NCBI GenBank assembly: GCA_022385755.1
Contig: MU278350.1
Location: 439,965 to 503,964 of the forward strand
Direction of reading: 5' to 3'
Length of the DNA stretch: 64,000 bases
From: Trametopsis cervina
Taxonomy: Eukaryota; Basidiomycota; Agaricomycetes; Polyporales; Irpicaceae
In this document: piece after piece, positions 35,373 through 47,789 of the stretch
Layout of the letters: every line of letters starts with the position of its first letter
Numbering within the stretch: position 1 is the first letter of the stretch
Made by a program: the position numbers and the translations under genes
Notes under the pieces: generated by a model
The model's input: only the letters and a program-made list of their open reading frames with translations
Database searches by the model: none
What the model was told of the DNA's origin: nothing

Positions 35373-36497
35373 CTAAACCTCGAGAAAGTCCTCTTCTTCT
35401 TCGCACATCAGCTCTAATAACTTGAAGAACGATGCTGCTGGAAACCCGACTACATTTTGGTAGTCACCGTCTACTTTCCGTATTAATGCACCTCCAAGCC
35501 CCTGTTCAACCGGGTGAGTATTGGGATGGATATCAGCTGGAGGAGGCTGACCTGAACAGTAAACCCGCCCGCACGATCTATTCCCTCGCCACTCTCAACA
35601 TAGGCTTCGAGGAGTTCTTTCGAATTCTCCGCAAAATGTACCAGAGTACGCTCATCTATGGATCTGATACATAGAGCACGCCGATGGTTAGTGGGCAGTA
35701 ACGGCGCGCCGCGGTGACACATAATATGCACCTGATTTTGTATCCAGGCGCCTCAAGCACGGGATATACTATACCAGCAAGTCAATCATAGCGATAGCTA
35801 TATCGAATGCTCAACGTACCAAGAGTGACACCGGTAACGACCTCACAAACACTCCCATTCAAGTCCAATAGCATACGCATACTATCATCGTTGGAGGCAG
35901 GTTTTTCCAGTATTTCTTGTCGCGCCGCGGGCGCGTCAGCGTACGACATTGAAGTCAGGCCGGGCTGCTGGTGCGTCAGAACCACAGTATCGGCTGTTCT
36001 AGGTTCAAACCGAGGTTCAACGCGTGCATTGGGTGCGACTAACCTGCAATGACGAGATCAGGGGCGTCGTCTGGATCAGTACGCTGGACGGTGTTAATTA
36101 GGGCTCGTGTGAGAGCGAGCGGATAAAGGGAACTCACAAGGAGCCTCTGGTATACTTCTACTGCCTTCTGTGTTGCGGTCGCAACTGGATACTCGTGTAC
36201 ATCCTCGAAGTCAGCATGGTGAAGATCCTCCTCGAAAGTTGACGGTACAATTTCGGGTGCCAATCCCTGCCGACATTAGTTCCGGCAGATGTAAGCGTGG
36301 TGAACACGTTGAAATCACCTGTAAACGAGCGCAGAAGGACTCACAAATGTCCGCAAGATATCCTTGCGACGAGGGCTGTTTGAAGCCAGTATCACGCGTT
36401 TCCCCACCAATTTCTTGAAGGGTGTAGTCTTCAACGCTTCTGGTAATACAGCGTTATGCTTTGGGAGTGTGATTGGCTGTGAGCGGAAGAAATTCAT
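35373..36497 (-). CDS. Maf/HAM1-like nucleotide pyrophosphatase (Maf/ASMTL family)
   Basis: Exons join in phase from MNFFRSQPIT (ATG at 36497) to a TAG at 35373-35375. The family motifs are all present: the N-terminal VILASNSPRRKDIL, then GLAPEIVPSTFEEDL, a YPVATATQKAVEVY helix, DLVIAG split by an intron from ADTVV (the catalytic Asp motif), an EKPASNDDSMRML segment, VCEVVTGVTL, SIDERTLVHFAE, and the end GLGGALIRKVDGDYQNVVGFP. Maf proteins hydrolyse non-canonical or canonical nucleoside triphosphates (dTTP, UTP, modified bases) to monophosphate and pyrophosphate, acting as house-cleaning enzymes. At least five short introns are present. It shares a 479-bp upstream region with the divergent SPX phosphate transporter. 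Confidence 0.87.
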
Positions 36498-36976
36498 GGC
36501 ATAAAATGCTATGCAAAACCAAGTGGTGGAATATCGCTCAAGTCGTCGCTAGAAAGGCTGTTCAATTTGTGGAGTAGCTGATATTCCAGTCTATAACGTA
36601 AAGCTTCATTGTTTGGCGAGCTCAACTTTGTGGTCTCGTGCTGCGGACCGGTTTGAGCCGGCTGCCTCTGGCCCAGAAACAGTCTCATACCGCGATGCAT
36701 AGTAGAGTCCGTCAACCGCTAGCCACCTTCCGAGTTGCCCTTAGCCTCGCCTCCTCCTCGATAAATACCTCGAGTAGTGGCATATCTCCGGCACATCACG
36801 CTGGTCAGCTTACTCTCGCATGTCAGCTTTCTTGCCCCCAACTAATCGTCGTTTTGTGGCTTATGCAGATCTAACCGTCTTGCAACACGTTTGACTCAGT
36901 GGCAGAGCCAGAGCAAATACCTTTAAGGCCCCTCGGTCGTTCAGGTATCACCCAGACTAATCTTGGACTTTTTGCT
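36498..36976. promoter_or_regulatory. Divergent MAF / phosphate-transporter intergenic region
   Basis: These 479 bp hold both promoters of the Maf-type and SPX-transporter genes. I did not find a perfect CACGTG Pho4-type site in it; the closest element is CACGTTTG at about 36886. Confidence 0.45.
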
Positions 36977-39900
36977 ATGAAGTTCAGGTACGGATGACCA
37001 AATGTGTATCTTAGCAATACTCATGCCTGCACAGCTCCTCCTTGAAGTTCAACGCTGTTTCGGAGTGGTGGGATGAGTATCTTGCGTGAGCTGTCATTCA
37101 GTATACACATCTTAAGAGGCCCCTGAAGACGCAGCTATAGTTACGATACGTTGAAGAAATACGTGTATCAACTAGAGAAGCAGCAAGTTGGCTACCGGGA
37201 TGCAGTTCATGACCTTGAAGCAAATGAAAGCACTTCATTGATACAGGGTAGCCAGAATCATGTCTCTACCGATGCCTTATTTCTGCCACTGTTGGACAGG
37301 GAGCTGAAGAAGATTACACTGTTCTATGAGGCCCAGGAGAAGGAGTTTTTGGAGGAGGTCCGCGGGTTGGAGAGGATGGTGCAGGAGCAGGAGGCGCATG
37401 GGCCAGACACTGGCCACCAATATGATCGTCAGGAGGGATACGAGGACGAGGATGACGAAGACGACGACGACGATTTCAATCACGCTCTGCAGGCTTCTGA
37501 GCTTACTCTTTCACGTTCACCGGTCAGCCGTCGAAGGCGTTCATTATCCGTAGGAAATGACCTACGTGGGCTTTCAGGTGAGTAGCAATTACTATCGTCC
37601 TGCATGATACCTTCATCTCCTACTAGGCGCAAGCACCAAGCGCCCTGAATGGTCTTCAAACCGTCGTTATAGCCTGTCTTCTAACGAGGACCACGGCGAC
37701 TTGGAGGCCAGCATTGCCTCCCTCCGCTCTCCTACCTCGCACGCCGACCCTTCAGGCTCTCAATTGCTCTCTGGAGGTCAAGGAAGAGGCTCCAGCCGCA
37801 GCCCCATGGGCACTGCTCGGACTCTCGCGAGTAAGATCTTCTCTAAAGATTCGAATGCTCCAGACACAGTTTGGACGGCCAAGAACAACTATGCTATGGA
37901 TGTACAACTCCTTTTCAAGCGACGTATCACCAACCTGTATCTGTCTCTTACTTCTCTGCGGTCATACGTCGAGTTGAACCTCACCGGGTTCCGCAAGATA
38001 CTGAAGAAGTATGTTCCATGTCTGTCCATATGTACGACGCACTGATACAGAACTCCAGATATGACAAAGTAACAGACAGTGACGTGAGTGAACCGCATCC
38101 ATGTTAACGATAACAGGGCTCATCTGTTTCATAGCTGAGAGATCGCTATCTCCATGAAGTCGTAGAGAATGCGCCACCCTTTACTATACCGGCCAAGGAC
38201 AGGCTCAATCGTGCGATTGATATACTCCTCGAATTATATTCACGTTGCGTAACAAAAGGTGACGCGACTGCTGCAAAGCGGCAGCTGAAGATGCATCAAA
38301 GAGAACATATTGCCTGGGAACGTGACACCGTCTGGCGACAAATGATCGGTCAAGAACGGCGTGGTGAAGGAGGCGAATCTGGTACAATTCGTGCGTTAGG
38401 AGGGACGCTTCTTCTTGAGCCGGAGAAAGGCTTGCTTGATGTACAAACTCCCGCTGGACGATTCAGACTGACGACGAAGCAGATATCGCTGGTGGTATCC
38501 ATCGCGGCGTTTGTGGTACTATTGAATGTCCACGTTGTCGACAGTGTGGAAGCCAACCGATGTCTGGCTGTCCTCGTCTTTGCTACCCTGATGTGGGCGA
38601 CGGAGGCCATCCCCCTCTTTGTGACCTCTATCTTTATACCTCTTCTACTTGTTACACTGCGGGTCATACGTGATGGGAATGATAAACGGTTGTCCGCGCC
38701 GGATGCGACGAAGTAAGTACCATGGTCATCTATAACCCATCGGATACTGAACTTTTGGTTTGTCTAGATGGATATTTTCTGTGATGTTCTCGCCCACAAT
38801 CATGCTGTTAATTGGTGGATTCACGATTGCTGCTGCTCTTAGCAAGACCAATATCGACCGTGTGTTGATTACACGAGTACTCAGTTTGGCCGGAACTAAG
38901 CCGCGTACTGTCCTTCTTGCCTTTATGGGTGTTGCTTGTTTCGCTAGTATGTGGATTAGGTGTGTTTCTTTCCACATGCAAATAGTGCCGTCACTCATGT
39001 GGTCTATTCAGTAACGTCGCCGCACCTACCTTGTGCTTCACGTTAATCAAGGTTTGCCAAAAACGTATTGAGTGATTGAACTTTCTAACGTCCTTGACAG
39101 CCTATCTTACGTACTCTACCGCCGAAATCGAAGTTCGCCCCATGTCTGATCGTAAGAGCGTAACACGTATACTGAAGTATACGATATCTAACATATTCCG
39201 CAGCTTGGCATCGCCCTCGCGGCCAATATCGGGGGCCAGAGCTCACCAATCTCGTCACCACAAAATCTGATTGCCTTACATGAAATGGACCCCCAACTTG
39301 ACTGGGGCAAGTGGTTCGCCGTCGCCCTACCCGTGTCTGCAATCTCTATAGTCCTTATCTGGCTACTCCTCCTTGTGAGCTATCACCCGGCGCGTTCCCC
39401 TGATGGTGAAGGAGACATTGAGATCAAGCCTATCAAACCTACCCGAGAGCCCTTCACTTTGAAGCAATACTGGGTCTGCTTTGTGTGTCTTGCTACGATT
39501 GCTTTGTGGTGTGTCGAACATGCGATCGAAGATTGGGTCGGCGACATGGGCGTCATCGCTATCATCCCTATAGTGGCCTTTTTTGCTACCGGCGTGCTGA
39601 AAAAGGCTTGTGCCGTTATCTTACATGAAGATGTGTCTGCTAATAAAATAAATAGGACGATTTCGACCAATTCCTGTGGACCGTTGTTTTCCTTGCTATG
39701 GGAGGGATTGCCTTAGGGAAGGGAGTCACCTCCAGTGGCCTGCTTGACGTACTCGACGATGTTATTAGGCATGTGATCGAAGGCAAATCTTTGTACACGG
39801 TCGTTCTTGTACTTTCAGGGATCGTACTGGTAAGCCTTCGTCGTTAATCTCCTTTTCTAGATTACTAAACGCATCACAGGTCGTCTCGACGTTCATTAGC

Positions 39901-40303
39901 CATACTATAGCCAGCGTCCTTCTTGTACCCATAGCGAAGGAAGTCGGCAGTAAAATGCCTGGTCACCCCGAGACTCTGCTCATATTCCTTACGGCTTTGA
40001 TCTGTTCAGCAGGGATGGGTATGCCTGTATCTGGCTTCCCTAATCAACAAGCGTATGCAAAACTAGCTCATCACTCTGTACTCTTATGCTCACTTTTATT
40101 TGTCGACATGCAGTGCTACACAGGAAGATGATATGGGCCAGCTATATTTGACAAATATTGACTTCCTGAAGAACGGAGTACCAGCTAGTATAATCGCGAC
40201 CTTGGTTGTAGCGACTGTTGGATTCCTTCTTATGCAGGCGATGTAAGTTCCCTTCCATTTCCTCCTTATTCGCGAGTTAACAATAATTTCCGGTAGAGTA
40301 TGA
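36977..40303 (+). CDS. SPX-domain low-affinity phosphate transporter (Pho87/90/91 type)
   Basis: The first coding exon is only 11 nt (36977-36987), the second 51 nt (37035-37085), the third starts at 37135. Together they give MKFSSSLKFNAVSEWWDEYL then YDTLKKYVYQLEKQ, a classic SPX start. The SPX domain (about 400 residues) contains an acidic run (37440-37480), LDRELKKITLFYEAQEKEF, and the basic helix YVELNLTGFRKILKKYDK that in this family binds inositol pyrophosphates. A DASS/SLC13 transporter domain follows, with ISLVVSIAAFVVLLNV, LMWATEAIPLFVTSIFIPLL, FSPTIMLLIGGFTIAAALSK, NIGGQSSPISSPQN and AGMGMPVSGFPNQQA (the sodium/substrate motifs). The last small exon ends AIV at a TGA at 40301-40303. 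It imports or releases phosphate at the plasma or vacuolar membrane. More than ten introns are present and no break is seen. Confidence 0.9.
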
Positions 40304-40582
40304 CCAGGAGATTCGTAATTCGTTCAGATTCCATATTGCTTCATTGTTACTACGCTGCCACATGTAATTGAACGTGCAAAACGTAGGAAGAGTGATTTTC
40401 AGGCTTTTATGTACAACAACCGTACGGTAAACATACTAGATCATAGCAAAATACGGTGCGATAAATAGCATTAATATCGTGAAAGGTCGTCAAGTCATTA
40501 AGTCGTTCCAAGTCGTAACGGTCATGAGATAAACACTAAGAACCGAAAATATCAGGGTAAGGGAGGTGAACAGGCATGGTCC

Positions 40583-42540
40583 TCACGGGCGCCATCCGAT
40601 TCCTGGGCCACGACCCACACCTCGCCGCAGAAGAACACGAAGAACAACGGCGCATACACCAAGGCCAACTAATAGGACATACTGCGGTAGCTGCGAGACA
40701 GACGACGGGTCAGTGTCATCCGAGGGATCAGGAGCGACGTTGCTCTTGATATACTTGACTGGGGCAGGAATGATTTCCAAGGGTCTATGGGATGGCCCCG
40801 CGTCGATACCCGGTTCGTCGCAGTCCTCGAGCAAGGTTGAGGTATCTGACTCATGGCCGATAAGTGCCTCAGCCTCGCAAACGTTGGGACCCCTTGCGCC
40901 TGCGTCATCCGTTTCAGGCCGATCGTTTTCTTGCTCCTTGCGCGCCAATGCAGATTCTAGTTCAGAGACTTTGCGCTCAACCTCCTCCAAGCGAGCCTTG
41001 AAGGCAACCACGAGGGCCCGAGTCTCGGCAAGTTCGGTTTCGAGAGCGAGTTCTCGCGCCAAGGTTGCGTCCTGTACATCACGTCCGCCTTCAAAGGACG
41101 GTGGCGTACTGACTTCGGAAATTATCCCCTGAGCCTGCATCTCATTTGTAGGTGCCTGTGCAATCGCACCCTGAGGAATATCCTCGGGAGTGTCGTCCTT
41201 GAGAGGAGCGAAAATAGCTGTGATGACTCTCCGGTCTTGTTTTCCTTTGGGAAGCCGGATGCTTTTAGCCGCCCTGGTGCTTCCGAATCCAGGCATGGCT
41301 TGCAAACGCGAAACAGTATCAGCGCGGAGCTGAGGGCCACGAGAAGGGGATTCTTCCACTTTCTTGACGGTGACTCCAGGGGCCATGTCGAAATCCTCCC
41401 AGGCCTTCGCACCCCAGGAACCAGAGAGCTCGGAATCCTCCAAGAGGGATTCTACCGTAGGTTCTTCAAGAATATTGCGTACAGGTTGAGGCTCGACGAG
41501 AGTGGCAAGTTCCTCTACTGGGCTCTGAATAACAGATTCCTCAACTACAACGGCATCCTTAAGCCAGGGACCCAGCTCCTTTCGGTTCGACGTACTGTCT
41601 CCGTCAAAACTGCTCTCGGAACTGAAGCTGCCACTGCGTTCGAATGACTCGACCATGCCACGAACCCGTCCTCGGTGGCGACGGCGCTGTTTATAGCTTT
41701 CCTCGTCTTCATCGGTGAGGTCAACCGAACTCGACGAAGAGTTATATAACGCGCTCGAGAAGGGATGAGAGGGCAACGAGGGCGAGGGCGAATCTGGGTA
41801 ATCCGTGTCACCACCCCAGATACGACCCTTAATGACATTCTGGCGCAGGTTCCGAGACGCGACGAGCAAGGCATCGCGCCATACAGTGCTGATACCGCGT
41901 CTGGTAAGAGAAGTTAGTTTTAAATATGTGCAGGCCAGAGAAAACCTTACTTTTCCAGATCCTCGTCAATCAGGCGCAAGAAGATCCGGCCATTGATGTT
42001 GGCATCTCTGGCAAAAGCGATGATGTCTTCAACGTCCGTGGCTGATAGCACAACTCCCTCCGTATTATCTGTTGCCACTCTCAGAGCAGTGTACAAGTAA
42101 ACCGAAAGGTGTGAGGTGCTCCAGAGTTTCGGGTTGAGTGGCAGATCTTCCAGAGTTGCAGCACTCCTGAAGGCATTGCTCGACCGATTGGATCGTATTG
42201 AGCCGTTCCAAGCAGCCTTCGAACGGTCCCTTTCAATGCCGGTGAATGTTGCAGGGACTGGCAGCGGCTGAGGCATCTGCACCTCCAATGTTGGCTCCTG
42301 AGTTAGAGACTGCGTGTGCCTGTGACGTTTGCGGGTTTCCCTGGTGGCAGGGCTCAAGGGAACGTAGTGGTGACGGCTTGCAGAGACGTTGTGAACGGAA
42401 GATGAACGCGTCAAAAGGCCTCCGGCGGTCGTTCGGATGGGATAAGGGTGCGGATTAGGCTGGAGCGAGGCATCTCTTGAACTTGTCGGTACATGCATGG
42501 ATCTTGACGAGGTGGGGGATTTGAAGGGAGGATTCGTCAT
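40583..42540 (-). CDS. Tail-anchored SAM-domain coiled-coil protein
   Basis: Two exons (42540-41951, 41900-40583; intron 50 nt) join in phase to 635 residues. Residues 1-130 are disordered and basic. Residues about 139-212 fit a SAM-like domain: WSTSHLSVYLYTAL, DVEDIIAFARDANINGRIFL, RLIDEDLEKRGISTVW. A long acidic, Ser-rich middle contains KSIRLPKGKQDRRVITAIF and then a coiled coil (about residues 480-530) with repeated ELETELAETRALV-type heptads. The C-terminus has one hydrophobic helix, PQYVLLVGLGVCAVVLRVLL, followed by only RRGVGRGPGIGWRP, the layout of a tail-anchored protein facing the cytosol. SAM domains form homo- or hetero-oligomers, so a membrane-bound scaffold is inferred. The basic tail after the helix would suit mitochondria, peroxisome or ER. 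It is convergent with the phosphate transporter. Confidence 0.8.
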
Positions 42541-45500
42541 GTTCTAAGAGTCTCAAATAACCACAGGTTGCATATACTCCCCCAAGTAGGACGACTACGC
42601 CCATTCTCCTACATAAGCTTCCTGCTCTGTAATTGCAGATCCATCACTCACAATATTCACGCTGTCGGCCTCGTTGAACGCAACTGTGGGCATCAATAAT
42701 ATTAGCAGCAGCAGCCTGTGAATGTAAAAAGGGCCTTACCAGCAGCGAGACGGGCGAGGGAAGTCCGCTATCGTAGTCGTGGTCGCCGCTGCCTCGCGGT
42801 TGGACGACAGCTTGAGGTCATCTAGTGCCCAATAGGGAACGTGACGCCACCTGTCACACTCCCATCTACAGTACACCAGGTCACGCCAGCGTGCTTCCTG
42901 TTAAATCACTCAACGACCACTCTGTAGACTGATACCCCCTATGCAACATGCAGGCAGTACGTATGGACTCTTGAGCAGCTGCGATGCATCTGCTGGACGT
43001 GTTCACCGTGAAGATCCTAGAAACCTGATTTTCCGCATATACCATGATCAGCGGTCAGTTTCCCAGAGGTATGCTCGAGGCAGAGTGATACCCCCTTTAA
43101 TAATCACGTAAGCTTCCAGACCAGCTCATAGTATCAGTTCTAATGCGCTACTCTCACACTTCAAAGGGCTAAAACTTTAATCACCAATAGCACAATTTAC
43201 ATTCGCCCATGCACCCCTAAGATTACTTTACTATGCCAACTTTGCGGGGCCCGACGAAATGAATGGATCCCGGTCCGTACTTTCGATCCTGCCTTTTGTG
43301 AGCTGCATTCTAAACCTCCGTGCGAATACTTGCCACAGCACGGTCTGTGCAACCATAGACCAAGATAGTCATGGGGCACTTCTCCAAGCTTCCTTCTCAT
43401 TATGACCGGTTCACTGTTCGTGGGAGCTCGTGAGAGCGTATCTCTTCCCCGCAACACCGCCAGGTACGTCGACTTGAACTCCGTCATGCTTCCTTCTTTC
43501 ACAGGAACGTGATGTTTACATCCTGATCACGGAGTAGAACATGTCTACTCGGCCGCCACTATGCCTGAAGGGGTGCGTAATTCACGTCATCACATTCAGT
43601 GAAGCGAGATGTCATCATTCGCCGTCAGCGCGAATAGGTACATACCCGCTGATCTGTCTTTAGGAACATGTGGACTGTCAATTTCAGTCTCGGAAAGCAA
43701 TCAGACCCTCGAAAACTGCTGCAGCAAGTCCTTCTTGCCATTGGCCCGTCGCTTTCGAGGTACCCATGCAGCAAGCTGCTCCGTTGATGTTACGAGCCTC
43801 TGGAGTAACACGCAATGTGACGCAAAGGCAGAACGTATCGGTAGCGGAATCGTTTTCCGCCTTCTCAGCTTGCGTCCTTAAGTCGAGTGGCGGAAACAAT
43901 ACTAAATCTGCACTACCCAAGGCGGCCCAAGCTAGTAGTCAAACCAACGTCTGACGTATGTCCCATATTGCTGCAACCAAAATCATTTCCCTGCGACGCA
44001 GCGGACATAATCAAAGTCAGTGAACTGCCGGTACATCGGCATACTGGGTCACCTGCTCAGGAAACCAATGCAGTCGAAGGGAACATATCTTGAACACCAC
44101 GTTCGCAAGCACATTCTGACCTTACTGTGGATCGATACGTGCACGCTCCCAGTCGTCATTGACACTATTATTGGATAACGCGATAAGAGTACGTTCCAGA
44201 CGGTTCTTCCTAAACCTTATGGACTATCTGAAGTGCTGGTTAGCAGGGCAACATGTCCGCAAATACGCGACTGAAATAACGGTGGGAGTGCCAGACTCTA
44301 CACAGCTCATAGCTCATCTCTCGGCTCCGCCGATGAGACTATCAGGCTGGGAGACAAACGTAGGTCGGTACTGAAACACAGCGACATCTCTAAGATATTA
44401 TTAACACCATGTCCCGTTCATGCGGCACCGAACATAACCTTCAAGTAGGTCTGGATCTATCGGGGAGCGACAATCCTCCGCGCACCTTAACCTGTGTGTT
44501 CACGCCTTGGGTATATGGTAGCCATCGGTATATACCAGGGCCTCACATGGCAACAGATGAAAAAGAGAGACCGATTTATCTGCCATGTACTACAACGTTT
44601 CACGCAAATCCAATGGCGGTGTAGTGTAGCCTGCAATACTGAACAAGTGCTCGTACTGTCTGACAATCAGCGTTCCACGTCTAACACTCGTGAGAGCAGT
44701 TTATTACACAAATCTCAAAGTACAACATCTGCAAACGGAGAATATCGGTAGCCGGAAAAGAACGCGCTTCGGGTGCCTCGACCTCTTCTTCCGAAATGCA
44801 CCACGCGGGTAGTCAACTAGTAGGCTGCGAACCCGGCCGTGTATTGGTCAACTTTGCGATGAGTTCGGGACACATCGTTTACAACCTAGCGTAGCACGGC
44901 GCATAGACCGAGGTTGATTTCCTGTTCCTCGGGAGGTTAGCTCCGAACACGTACCGGAGGTCCTCTCAATGACGACCCTCCTAATCTGATGTTTGGCGGT
45001 GGATTTATGCTGTATTATCGCGATTGTTGCTCGATTCTAGGAAACGGGGGGCATGACGAAAATATCGAGCCAAGCAAGCGACGAACCGACAACTTTTGTC
45101 TGATTTTCTCAATATTCCCCCTTTATGACCGCAACACATCTGCTGCGGAAGGCACAATCTGCTGCTCCCGTCTGTGACCTTGAGCCTCGAAGCTGTCGGT
45201 CGTCCGCACTAATCATTTGAAAGTTATTCCTGTTAATTCATCACGTGCGATTTGTAACCCCGTAACGAAGATCTGTCAACATGTAATGTAGGGAAACTGG
45301 AGCCGAGACACACATAGGAAGGATACATGAGATCAAACACGGGCACGTCGTGCAGAGAGTAACATAGGTGAGAACATGCCAGGAGTTATGAGTATATATG
45401 CCTATAAAGTAAGCGGTGCAGCTTGTTGATGCACGATAATAAATTTGACCTTGTTTCGATTGTGGTCGAGCCTCACACCGCTCAGCGTATTGTATGAGTT

Positions 45501-45574
45501 GGCGGGCAGCATTACAAACGAAGCATGAGCTCCATGATCGAGGCTTGTAATGAACGGAGATGAGGATAATCCTG
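42541..45574. other. 3-kb spacer, no gene recognised
   Basis: It contains the upstream region of the SAM gene and the 3' flank of the APSES gene. Frames are short (under about 100 codons), on both strands, and lack domain signals or consistent splicing. From 43600 to 44100 adjacent plus-strand frames of similar composition could be decayed coding sequence, but no family is seen. Confidence 0.35.
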
Positions 45575-47391
45575 TCAATCCGGATATTTCCGTCCATATC
45601 CAGTCGCGGAAGATGTGTACGAATGTTCCGACAGGGACCAGGGGGAATAATACCCTGCTGGCGGGTCGGTGAGCGCCACCCGGCCTGAAAGCGGAGTCGC
45701 AACGCTAGCTGAAGAGGGGCTCTTGATGGCGTTTGCATCTTGCCGAGCGTTGGACAAACTGGGCGACAGGAACGGAGATGATGCGGCGGCTTCGGGATGG
45801 GCAGCAGAAGGAGGGGGTACGGGCGACAGCCTCGGGCTGACACTATGGACTCATGTAAGGCGATGGACCTCAGGCAGCAGTCCAAGCGACCTACGAATGA
45901 TGTCGCACCGGCGTTACGGTGCTGCGATCGATGTCCTTCGACCCTAAGGCTGGTAAGGAGCGGGGGACGAAATCATCGGATGTCCTTAGGCGTTGCAGGA
46001 CAGTCGCAGAATCGTCGCATGTGCCCTGATTGAAGCTGGAGATAGGCGGCAGCGATACAGTACTTACGCGTCGCTGAACGCGAGTACCGTAAAGCTCCCT
46101 TATTGGCGCAAGCCTAATATTTTCACCGTTGTCAAAGGGCGCATTCGAGGAATGATGAGAGGTAGGAGGGTTTGCGGGGGTCGAAGTGGGGTTGACATGA
46201 CTTTGGTATGGTGAATATCTGGTTCGCGCGATTGCGGGAGGAGATGGCGGTTGAGCCCTCAGTACTCTGGATCCATAGGGGCTGGAAGGCGCAGGTGACA
46301 TGACAGGCCGTTCGGTAGGGTAAGGCATGTGTAATTGAATAGGCGATCCGCTTCGGGGCAACTGGTCATCGTGAACATGTATGGAGGAGCGGCGGGCTTG
46401 AAGGGCATTCGATGGACCAGTAACATGCAGGAATTGGCTGGCTTCTGGACGTTGTGATTGAGCAGGCGAGATAATTGTCCAGTCTTGCTGGGACTCCGCT
46501 GTTGTAGTCTGAGGATGATATGTGCGACGGGCCCTCCGTCTGCCGGAGCCAGGGCTTACAACCTGTCCGTAGCCTGCTTGGCCAGGGGACAGGCATGTAC
46601 TGGGAAACGTGGGTCTGAAAGAGGCACTATGTTATCGGGGATGTAATGCAGTACAAGAGGAGACCTTACCCGAATAAAGGAATCAGTTCGTTGCGGATCG
46701 GCCAGGCGACTCTGAATTCGGGCTGAGAAAGGCCTGCTCTGATGACGGTTAATGAGCTCTTACCTGCGAGCCAGGCTCAATGCAATTTCATACGGCATCC
46801 AGGTACCCTGGATTTTCAGATACCCTCCTCGTACCCGACGGAGCTTCGAAGCCAGGTCAGGCTGCGACTCAATCATCTTTACGATGTCCGCTACATCGAG
46901 AATTTCAGTCCGGCTGGATCATCATGATCAAGCCTGTATAACTCGCATACCTTTAGAATTACCTAGTGCTGCATAAGAAGTTACACTGAGTCACTTGGCA
47001 TTGACCGTATAGCAACACGTACCTTTCCAGATACCTGTCCAGAGAACATAGCCATCGTCCATGTCCAGCATAATCCATTGGCCGTTGAGGGGATACTCAT
47101 ATACAGGGCTGGATGAAGATTTCAATATATTGCTCATAACAAACTCGACATACTTACATATAGCCTCTGGGATCGTTACTGGTGATGTAACGACCCTTGG
47201 TGACATGCTGATTTGGAGTAGAGTATGGTCTGAAACGAGGACCACTGCTCGGCTCGGATTCAGGAGAAGCTGCGGTTTCCTGTATTCACGGCAGCCACAT
47301 CGATAAGTTGAGGAAAGAAGCATCCTATTGTGAGCTTTACCATGATCGAGCTATGTGGTATGTCTAGTGCTGGGGTTGAAGCAAAAGTCAT
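45575..47391 (-). CDS. APSES-type DNA-binding protein (KilA-N-like fold)
   Basis: Exons join in phase from MTFASTPALDIPHSSIM (ATG at 47391; an in-frame ATG at 47445 would add 18 residues) to a TGA at 45575. The DNA-binding region is NGQWIMLDMDDGYVLWTGIW, then an 18-nt exon (46951-46968) encoding ALGNSK with its neighbours, then ADIVKMIESQPDLASKLRRV, RGGYLKIQGTWMPYEIALSL and RVAWPIRNELIPLFG. This follows the APSES pattern, where a strand-turn-strand and helix pair bind MCB-like DNA sites. No ankyrin repeats follow, unlike Swi4/Mbp1. About 350 residues of Ser/Pro-rich disordered sequence end the protein with a 52-nt intron near 45845-45896. The lack of ankyrin repeats places it nearer StuA/Xbp1-type factors, which control cell-cycle exit and development. 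The target sites are unknown. Confidence 0.85.
46951..46968 (-). other. 18-nt micro-exon inside the APSES domain
   Basis: The segment between introns 46969-47022 (54 nt, GTACGT...ATGCAG) and 46891-46950 (60 nt, GTATGC...GATGTAG) is 18 nt. With the flanking single bases it supplies A-LGNSK-A in phase. Skipping it would keep the frame but delete six residues from the DNA-binding domain. Confidence 0.8.
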
Positions 47392-47789
47392 CTGTTGAAG
47401 ACTCGGCGGCTTGCTCAACAAAAAGCGCAGTAGAACCCTGGACATAAAGGCGGCTCAGAGCAAGCGGCTAGCGAACGGCATAAAGAAATACGCACAACAA
47501 AATTAGCGGTGGAATGGGCTCAAGGGAGGGCAGACAAAGCAAGGGGATTCGGGAAAATACGTGCAACGCTGGTGATACTATAACGATGGAGGGGGCAGGC
47601 AAAGATGTCAGACGGATGGTTTGATGGAGCTACTCATAAATTCGAAAGCAGTCAGTTGGCAACTTCGGAGCACACATAACACAACAAGACCCGCAACACT
47701 TCCGCGAGAAACCGGACAAGCACACGGTAGATGGTGCCTCCCGACAGGGAGGAAACTTGGATTAGAATGCCCGGTGGAACATTTACTCA
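47392..47789. other. Spacer upstream of APSES gene
   Basis: About 400 bp between the APSES start and the stop of the possible small membrane protein. This is presumed promoter; no gene is seen. Confidence 0.4.

Noticed and set aside
38350..38667. Minus-strand frame in the phosphate transporter
   Set aside because: Antisense to clearly conserved SPX/transporter exons.
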